A program made the translations under genes and the position numbers. A DNA stretch of 8,592 bases from Nitrospiraceae bacterium (GTDB lineage: Bacteria > Nitrospirota > UBA9217), in contig DMKB01000386.1 in assembly GCA_003454665.1 (NCBI GenBank), positions 5,324 to 13,915 of the forward strand. The letters run 5' to 3'. The first letter of the stretch is position 1, and each line of letters starts with the position of its first letter. Shown here piece by piece: positions 1-3,888 of the stretch. A model generated the notes under the pieces. It was not told the origin of the DNA. It did no database searches and worked only from the letters and a program-made list of their open reading frames with translations.

Positions 1-524
1 CCCCGCCGCGCCGTATCGGTCAGGTCCCTGCCGTAGCGCGTCAGCGCCTGGTACTTGTCTTCGGGGTTCTGGTCCGTCACCCGCTGACTCCCGCGAATAT
101 CGACGAGGGCAGCAAAAATACGGTCCTTCGTCACGCCGTGGCGCGCCAGGATGTCCCGTGCGGCGCCGTCACCTTCTGCAATGGCGATGAGAAGATGTTC
201 GGTGCTGACATACTCGTCCTTCAGCTTCTCCGCCTCCTGTTCGGCCTGTTCGAACACCTTGCCCAGTCTCGGCGAGAGATAGGTCTGGACCAGTCCTTCC
301 ACCTTCGGTACTTTTGTGAGCGCCTCCTCGATATCAGCCTGCACGCTGCCCGGGTCTGCCCCGAGTTTCTTGAGCAGGGGAAGCACGACGCCGTCCTGCT
401 GCTCGAGAAGGGCAAGCAGCGCGTGCTCAACATCAAGCTGCTGATGGTGCAGCTTCCCGGCCCGGTCCTGGGCCGCCTGCACCGCTTCCTGCGCTTTCGT
501 GGTTAATTTTTCAAATCGTGCCAT
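1..524 (-). CDS. clpB: ClpB disaggregase, N-terminal part (runs off the left edge)
   Basis: This is the amino-terminal 174 residues of the AAA+ disaggregase ClpB (Hsp104 family), which works with DnaK/DnaJ in the cytoplasm to resolubilise aggregated protein. The frame is open from the ATG at 524 to the window edge. The protein begins MARFEKLTTKAQEAVQAAQ, a typical ClpB start, and continues through two Clp_N-type repeats: first around residues 1-75 (HHQQLDVEHALLALL), second around 80-145 (DEYVSTEHLLIAIAEGDG). It then reaches the entry to the first nucleotide-binding domain (ALTRYGRDLTDTARR). The Walker A motif lies outside the window; full-length ClpB is usually about 860 residues. The start is supported by GGAGGTG seven bases upstream. 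It is the last gene of the dnaJ-hspR-clpB series but follows a 317-bp gap with a probable terminator and its own promoter candidate, so it may be transcribed separately. The family call is very secure. Confidence 0.96.
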   Translation of the reverse strand, partial: MARFEKLTTKAQEAVQAAQDRAGKLHHQQLDVEHALLALLEQQDGVVLPLLKKLGADPGSVQADIEEALTKVPKVEGLVQTYLSPRLGKVFEQAEQEAEKLKDEYVSTEHLLIAIAEGDGAARDILARHGVTKDRIFAALVDIRGSQRVTDQNPEDKYQALTRYGRDLTDTARR

Positions 525-550
525 GTGGCACCTCCATAAACAAAACTCAG

Positions 551-579
551 ATATTGCATAAATCGATTTTTCTTGATAA
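551..579 (-). promoter_or_regulatory. Candidate clpB promoter
   Basis: Read on the minus strand, TTATCA (574-579) and CAATAT (551-556) are 17 bp apart, at the right distance from clpB to give a leader of about 20 bases that carries the GGAGGTG ribosome site. The -35 matches the sigma-70 consensus at 4 of 6 positions and the -10 at 3 of 6, so the promoter is weak on sequence alone. It gains some support because the -35 lies within an arm of the 574-602 inverted repeat and because the leader length equals that of dnaJ. No sigma-32-type promoter was seen. Confidence 0.35.
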
Positions 580-602
580 CGCTGTTCGCTCTCACGTTAT
601 CA
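574..602. repeat. Perfect 8-bp inverted repeat upstream of clpB (possible operator)
   Basis: TGATAACG (574-581) and CGTTATCA (595-602) are perfect inverted copies separated by 13 bp. The dyad lies 50-78 bp upstream of the clpB start and overlaps the candidate -35. It is neither CIRCE (TTAGCACTC-N9-GAGTGCTAA) nor the HspR-associated HAIR element (CTTGAGT-N7-ACTCAAG). It may be an operator for another regulator. No T-tract adjoins it, so it does not look like a terminator. Confidence 0.5.
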
Positions 603-604
603 TG

Positions 605-653
605 AAATCCCAAAATCCAAACCACAAATCCCAAATACATTCCACATACCAAA
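605..653 (+). repeat. Degenerate heptamer tract, NCAAANN family (copy 1)
   Basis: Seven consecutive 7-bp units fill this stretch. Most begin AAA and end in C or A, for example AAATCCC at 605-611 and again at 626-632, with AAAATCC and AAACCAC between them; the last two units are more diverged. The fixed positions recur every 7 bp while the others vary. It lies between hspR and clpB, and a copy in opposite orientation sits about 150 bp away at 783-832. Confidence 0.6.
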
Positions 654-709
654 GATAAAAACACAACCATTTAGTCTGTTTCGAATGAAATTCTTGCCGA
701 AATGGCGAG

Positions 710-750
710 AAAAAACCCGAAGTCCCGCGTGGGCGGGACGGCCGCGGGAT
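710..750 (-). terminator. Probable intrinsic terminator after hspR, with alternative stems
   Basis: On the minus strand a 7-bp GC-rich stem (GTCCCGC/GCGGGAC, arms 733-739 and 722-728, four-base loop) is followed after TTCGGG by six T (715-710). A further CCCG/CGGG pairing can bring the stem next to the T-tract. The arm at 722-729 can pair instead with 743-749, so two hairpins compete. It sits about 100 bp after the hspR stop and would separate hspR from clpB. A weaker candidate lies just before it: CCGG/CCGG around 765-777 followed by seven T at 754-760. Confidence 0.55.
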
Positions 751-782
751 CAAAAAAATTGGTTCCGGCTTGTCCGGGTTAG

Positions 783-832
783 GTCATTGCAATTTGCACA
801 TTCGAAATTATTTGGTATTTGGATTTTGTTTT
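783..832 (-). repeat. Degenerate heptamer tract, NCAAANN family (copy 2, inverted)
   Basis: Read on the minus strand, units such as AATCCAA and ATACCAA recur every 7 bp directly after the hspR stop, with more diverged units (ATGTGCA, AATTGCA) at the far end. The 11-mer CAAAATCCAAA is shared exactly with copy 1 (611-621 versus the complement of 818-828), so the two tracts form a long imperfect inverted repeat around the hspR terminator. Confidence 0.5.
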
Positions 833-841
833 TTGCTCTCT

Positions 842-1225
842 TCATTTTCCTCTTCTGACCAGAATCTTTTTGCCCATCGGCACGAGGGCATGCTTCGCAT
901 CTTCATCCCTCCGGCGCATTTCGCGTGCCAATTCTTCGCGCATACTCGTGACCATCTCGTCCATTTCTTGCTGCATCCGCTCCATCTTCTCGCGCATCGA
1001 GAGTATCACCTCAACGCCCGCGCGGTTGACCCCCAGGTCTCGCGTCATCCGAAGGATCATCTCGATTTTTTCAATATCTTCGTCGGAATACAACCGCGTA
1101 TTTCCGCCGCTCCGCTTCGGCTTGACGAACCCCTCGCGCTCGTACAGCCGCAGCGTCTGCTGGTGTATCCCGAGCATCTCGGCGACAACGCTGATCATGT
1201 AATGTTTATATTTCCCCGTAACCAT
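842..1225 (-). CDS. hspR: MerR-family heat-shock repressor HspR
   Basis: A 127-residue MerR-type DNA-binding protein that fits HspR, the repressor of chaperone genes in actinobacteria, epsilonproteobacteria and others. The winged helix-turn-helix runs from about residue 10 to 75: ISVVAEMLGIHQQTLRLYER (11-30) holds the HTH, the wing contains NTRLYS (42-47), and GVNRAGVEVIL (65-75) is the HspR-like second helical region. A charged coiled coil spans about 76-110, followed by a basic tail (VPMGKKILVRRGK). No effector domain is present, as usual for HspR, which is thought to sense free DnaK. The start at 1225 has AAGGACAG some 11-18 bases upstream; ATG at 1198 is possible but would clip the N-terminus just before the HTH. 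Position between dnaJ and clpB strongly supports HspR over other MerR proteins. It probably represses the dnaJ promoter (HAIR-like site at 2677-2697). Confidence 0.92.
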   Translation of the reverse strand: MVTGKYKHYMISVVAEMLGIHQQTLRLYEREGFVKPKRSGGNTRLYSDEDIEKIEMILRMTRDLGVNRAGVEVILSMREKMERMQQEMDEMVTSMREELAREMRRRDEDAKHALVPMGKKILVRRGK

Positions 1226-1243
1226 TGCGTTACCCTGTCCTTA

Positions 1244-1264
1244 TGCATGATGCCTGATACCTGG
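1244..1264 (+). repeat. Degenerate heptamer tract, TNNNNGA family (copy 1)
   Basis: Three 7-bp units, TGCATGA, TGCCTGA and the diverged TACCTGG, lie immediately upstream of hspR. The first unit is repeated exactly at 1335-1341 in a second tract. Three units alone would be weak evidence; the second tract and the same period in neighbouring tracts make it credible. Confidence 0.4.
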
Positions 1265-1270
1265 TGAAAA

Positions 1271-1324
1271 ATTCCAAATGTCAAAGCTCAAATTACAAAT
1301 AAATTTCAAAGTTCAAAATGACAA
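1271..1324 (+). repeat. Degenerate heptamer tract, NCAAANN family (copy 3)
   Basis: Seven units with the pattern A-N-N-N-C-A-A repeat every 7 bp, e.g. ATTCCAA (1271-1277) and ATGTCAA (1278-1284). One 4-bp slip (1299-1302) and one 1-bp insertion break the phase. The three inner positions vary while A and CAA stay fixed. On the minus strand the tract supplies an exact TTGACA (1279-1284) upstream of hspR, but no convincing -10 follows at 16-18 bp, so no hspR promoter is claimed. Confidence 0.65.
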
Positions 1325-1334
1325 AAAAGAGGGG

Positions 1335-1368
1335 TGCATGATTCAGGATGCCGGATTGCTGATCACGG
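1335..1368 (+). repeat. Degenerate heptamer tract, TNNNNGA family (copy 2)
   Basis: TGCATGA is followed by TTCAGGA, then TGCCGGA and TTGCTGA in unbroken 7-bp register, with a diverged last unit. T at position 1 and GA at positions 6-7 are constant. It lies between the NCAAANN tract and the TCTNNNG tract, so three word families are stacked end to end between hspR and dnaJ. Confidence 0.55.
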
Positions 1369-1480
1369 TCTTCTGTCGTTTTTTTTCTGTAGTCTCATGT
1401 CTCATTGTCTGACATCTGTCATCTGCAGTCTGTTGTCTCATGTCTGCTGTCAGTCTCTTGTCTTCTGTTTCCCGTCTGCC
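1369..1480 (+). repeat. Degenerate heptamer tract, TCTNNNG family (copy 1)
   Basis: About thirteen units of 7 bp begin TCT and mostly end in G, for example TCTGTAG (1386-1392) and TCTCATG (1393-1399, again at 1436-1442). Position 4 is usually G or C and the last three positions vary. The register is broken by a run of eight T (1379-1386 area), one 8-bp unit and one 4-bp unit (TCAG, 1450-1453). More diverged units run to within a few bases of the dnaJ stop codon. It is the longest tract in the window. Confidence 0.7.
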
Positions 1481-1492
1481 TCCTGCCTCCCA

Positions 1493-2641
1493 TCACCTTT
1501 TCCGAAACCCACGAAACATTACCTTCTCCCGGGGATTCGCCGGGGCCATCCCGTCGATCTCCCGCAGCAGCTCTCTTGCCCGCTCGGGCAGCCCTGTCGG
1601 CGTCAGCACCGTTATCGTCACATAATGATCGCCGGTGCCCCGTCCTCCCAGATGGGGGACACCCTTGCCCTTCAGCTTCAGTTGCTGGCCGGACTGCACG
1701 CCCTGCGGCAGGGTGAGCCACACCATGCCGTCCAGTGTCGGTGTCTCGATCTTGTCTCCCAGGACCGCCTCTTTTACGGTGACGGACGACTCGGAATAGA
1801 GGTTGTCTCCCCTGCGCTCAAAGTAGTGGTGCGGCCTGACCCTCGTGACGATATACACATCGCCGGCCGGCCCGCCCCTGTTTCCCGGCCCGCCCTTGCC
1901 CGAGACCCTGATCTTTGATCCGTTGTCCACGCCGGCAGGGATCTTGACGTTTATGCGGTCCGATTTCGGGACCGTGCCCCTGCCACCGCATTTCCTGCAG
2001 GGAGTCGTGTTGATCGCGCCCTCTCCATGGCAGGTGGGACAGACCTGGGAAAACTGCATGAACCCGCGGCCCTGGGCCACGCTGCCGCTTCCCCGGCAGG
2101 AAGGGCAGGTCTGGGGCGACGTTCCCGGCTGGGCGCCCGAGCCCTTGCAACTCGAACAAGCCTCTTCCCGGCGCAGGTCCACCTGCATGGTCTTGCCGAA
2201 GATGGCGTCTTCCAGGTCGACCTCAACAGTATAGGTCACGTCCTCGCCCTTCTGCGGTCCCCGGGCCCGCGCAGCCCGTTCACCGAAGATGTTCCCGAAG
2301 ACGTCCTCAAACCCAGGGCCGCCGGAGAATCCCCCTCCTCCCTGGCCGAAGCCCTGATCAAATCCCTCAAATCCCGCTCCGGGACCGGCCCCCTGGCCGA
2401 AGCCCGCGTCAAAGGCGGCATGGCCGAACTGGTCGTACTGCTGGCGCTTCTTGGCGTCCGACAGTACCTCGTAGGCCCCGTTCACTTCCTTAAACTTATG
2501 CTCGGCGGCCTTGTCTCCGGGGTTCACGTCAGGATGGTACTTTCTCGCCTGCTTCCGATAGGCCTTCTTGATCTCCTGCTCCGAGGCGCCTCTGCTGACA
2601 CCCAGTATTTCGTAGAAATCTTTTTTCGTCGCAGCTCCCAT
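1493..2641 (-). CDS. dnaJ: DnaJ class A co-chaperone (Hsp40)
   Basis: A 382-residue Hsp40 that delivers unfolded substrates to DnaK and stimulates its ATPase in the cytoplasm. Domains in order: J-domain about residues 8-72 with the HPD motif at 36-38 (KYHPDVN); Gly/Phe-rich linker about 76-122; zinc-binding region with four CxxCxGxG motifs (C162-SSCKGSG, C179-PSCRGSG, C201-PTCHGEG, C215-RKCGGRG); then the two C-terminal substrate-binding beta domains and dimerisation tail. All eight zinc cysteines are present and the length matches class A DnaJ, so it is not CbpA, which lacks the zinc region. The start has AAAGGA just upstream and a consensus promoter about 30 bp upstream. No dnaK or grpE adjoins it. 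Being paired with hspR and clpB, it could be a second, stress-specific dnaJ rather than the one next to dnaK. Confidence 0.96.
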   Translation of the reverse strand: MGAATKKDFYEILGVSRGASEQEIKKAYRKQARKYHPDVNPGDKAAEHKFKEVNGAYEVLSDAKKRQQYDQFGHAAFDAGFGQGAGPGAGFEGFDQGFGQGGGGFSGGPGFEDVFGNIFGERAARARGPQKGEDVTYTVEVDLEDAIFGKTMQVDLRREEACSSCKGSGAQPGTSPQTCPSCRGSGSVAQGRGFMQFSQVCPTCHGEGAINTTPCRKCGGRGTVPKSDRINVKIPAGVDNGSKIRVSGKGGPGNRGGPAGDVYIVTRVRPHHYFERRGDNLYSESSVTVKEAVLGDKIETPTLDGMVWLTLPQGVQSGQQLKLKGKGVPHLGGRGTGDHYVTITVLTPTGLPERARELLREIDGMAPANPREKVMFRGFRKR

Positions 2642-2667
2642 GGCTTCCTTTCTTTAATACGATTTAT

Positions 2668-2696
2668 ATTATAAAATATGAGTCGATCCTTGTCAA
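2668..2696 (-). promoter_or_regulatory. Consensus sigma-70 promoter of dnaJ
   Basis: On the minus strand, TTGACA (2691-2696) and TATAAT (2668-2673) are both exact consensus hexamers with an ideal 17-bp spacer. Transcription would begin near 2661, giving a leader of about 20 bases with the ribosome site AAAGGA. A promoter this strong would be expected to need a repressor, which agrees with an HspR operator overlapping it. Confidence 0.88.
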
Positions 2697-2697
2697 G
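2677..2697. promoter_or_regulatory. HAIR-like HspR operator over the dnaJ -35 box
   Basis: On the minus strand CTTGACA-N7-ACTCATA resembles the HspR-associated inverted repeat CTTGAGT-N7-ACTCAAG at 10 of 14 positions (5 of 7 per half) with the exact 7-bp spacing. Four matched bases belong to the -35 TTGA, so part of the agreement is shared with the promoter; the right half-site is independent of both hexamers. Binding here would block RNA polymerase. The operator call is inferred from position, spacing and the linked hspR. Confidence 0.5.
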
Positions 2698-2706
2698 TTT
2701 AGAAGC

Positions 2707-2735
2707 AAAAAAAATAGGGTCTCCTAGATAACCCT
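2707..2735 (-). terminator. Possible intrinsic terminator upstream of the dnaJ promoter
   Basis: On the minus strand a short stem (AGGGT, 2735-2731; ACCCT, 2720-2716; 10-base loop) leads directly into eight T (2714-2707). The stem is only 5 bp, extendable past a bulge by pairing AAA with the first T bases. It would end read-through from the HEAT-like gene before the dnaJ promoter. Its tract lies only about 10 bp from that promoter's -35. Confidence 0.45.
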
Positions 2736-2761
2736 TTGGAAAATAATAATATATTCTAGGA

Positions 2762-2820
2762 CAGTAGACAGAATACAGATGACAGACAGCAGACTCAAGA
2801 CAGAAGATCACAGACTACAG
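2762..2820 (-). repeat. Degenerate heptamer tract, TCTNNNG family (copy 2, inverted)
   Basis: Read on the minus strand, units such as TCTTCTG and TCTGCTG recur every 7 bp for eight to nine units, with one 4-bp slip next to TCTGCTG. The 1369-1480 tract has a 4-bp slip after its own TCTGCTG. The tracts are in opposite orientation and bracket dnaJ. Confidence 0.65.
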
Positions 2821-3025
2821 CTTCACTCCGATTCTCATCCTGTTCATCCTGTCCAAATGCTATGGCCTTTCTTTGCGGTCCTAGTGTGCTTTGCGAGAGA
2901 CGATTCTGGTGTCGGTGTATCCGTGTCAGGATCTTTTCAGGAGTCACCCATCCGGCGAGTTTTTGGTTTTTCCCCGAGGAGCGGCTTTATCCGCCCTTCC
3001 CGATGTTATCCGTGTCCAAAGAATC
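2821..3025. repeat. Gap with nonamer-like repeats, no gene
   Basis: TCATCCTGT occurs twice in exact tandem (2835-2852). TATCCGTGTC occurs at 2918-2927 and again at 3007-3016. The words share ATCC and TGT, so they look like a fourth degenerate repeat family. A small dyad (GCGG/CCGC around 2982-2995) has no T-tract. I see no credible coding sequence; the two open frames crossing the stretch have low-complexity, unfamiliar products. Confidence 0.4.
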
Positions 3026-3709
3026 TTATAATTCTTGTTTTGCATTAAGCCACTCCAGGACCTCCTGGGCGGCCTCTTTCACCTGCACACCCTCGAAACC
3101 ACCCTCCCGGTAGATCCAGACCTCATTCCGGTCGGCAAGGAGACGTTCTATGGACACCCGGAGACCTTCCCTGTCCTCCCGTTTCCATTCACTGCCCATC
3201 TTCCGCACGGCTTCAAGGGCATGGACACGGGAAAGAGGATCAAGATCAGAAAGCCCTCTTCTGAGCAGTTCCTGATGAGGCATGACACGCTCCGGCGAGG
3301 TTTCGGCAATCCTGCCGAGGGCGTACAGCACACCGGGCCTGAAGGTCGTCTCCTCGATATCATAGACCGAGGCAAGCATCGGCACCAGATCGCTGAACCG
3401 CCCAGGATCAACACTCACGATCTCGCCGATCAGCTCCGGCGCTGACCAGCCGATGCCGCCCGACTCGTCTGACAGGGACCAGAAGAGCTTCCGCGTCACC
3501 TCGCGCAGAAATTCGTATTCCCTCGTGATGAGCGCCTTCGCAGCGAGGCCGATGGCCTTGATCGCCCGCCAGCCAGAAAGTGTTTCTTTGGCATAGGCAA
3601 ACCGCACGAGGAGGTTCAGTTCCCTCCGGTGCTCTTCGGCAAGCTCGACAATAGCTGCAAGATCATTCGATTCAAGAAGCTGCTGTGTCGTTTTTTTCAG
3701 ATTATGCAT
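3026..3709 (-). CDS. HEAT-repeat-like helical protein (DVU0298-like)
   Basis: A 227-residue soluble protein, almost entirely predicted helical, with paired amphipathic helices like HEAT/PBS-lyase-type repeats: about residues 46-60 (GWRAIKAIGLAAKAL), 125-137 (PGVLYALGRIAET), 160-172 (SRVHALEAVRKMG) and 209-221 (QVKEAAQEVLEWL). No signal peptide, membrane segment or catalytic motif is seen. The central motif LSDESGGIGWSAPELIGEI (79-97) is striking and resembles, from memory, the DVU0298-type proteins of sulfate-reducing bacteria; this is a recollection, not a search. HEAT proteins usually act as protein-binding scaffolds; the partner is unknown. The start lacks a strong ribosome site (GAAAG just upstream). 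It is separated from the exported-protein block by a strong terminator, so it is probably transcribed alone. Confidence 0.8.
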   Translation of the reverse strand: MHNLKKTTQQLLESNDLAAIVELAEEHRRELNLLVRFAYAKETLSGWRAIKAIGLAAKALITREYEFLREVTRKLFWSLSDESGGIGWSAPELIGEIVSVDPGRFSDLVPMLASVYDIEETTFRPGVLYALGRIAETSPERVMPHQELLRRGLSDLDPLSRVHALEAVRKMGSEWKREDREGLRVSIERLLADRNEVWIYREGGFEGVQVKEAAQEVLEWLNAKQEL

Positions 3710-3821
3710 AGTCTTTCAAGATGCAATAGTGTCCCGGCGTGACGGAAGGAATACCATGACCGGAGCGAAGGAAGCCGGCTGGCCACTCAGACATACTTGT
3801 TATAGTAATAGTAAATCCTAC

Positions 3822-3856
3822 AAAAAGCAAATGCGCCCGGAAGGGCGCATTTGCTT
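3822..3856 (-). terminator. Strong intrinsic terminator after the Ig-like lipoprotein
   Basis: A perfect 12-bp stem (GCAAATGCGCCC, 3827-3838, with its inverse at 3843-3854) closes a four-base GGAA loop and extends by two A-T pairs. On the minus strand it is followed by TTTTT (3826-3822). It begins about 30 bp after the lipoprotein stop and is the clearest terminator in the window. The flanking A/T pairs could also serve the plus strand, but no plus-strand gene ends here. Confidence 0.92.
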
Positions 3857-3888
3857 GCAATCAAGGCAAATCTCTTCGTATCAATGCC

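Noticed and set aside
525..841. CIRCE or sigma-32 heat-shock promoter upstream of clpB
   Set aside because: No TTAGCACTC/GAGTGCTAA arms and no CTTGAA...CCCCAT pair with correct spacing were found.
1369..1480. Possible CRISPR or conventional microsatellite
   Set aside because: Units are 7 bp with variable inner positions and no spacers, so it is not CRISPR. Perfect microsatellites would show near-identical units.
2793..2799. Exact HAIR half-site ACTCAAG
   Set aside because: No second half-site lies 7 bp away on either side. The word falls across two heptamer units and is probably a by-product of that tract.
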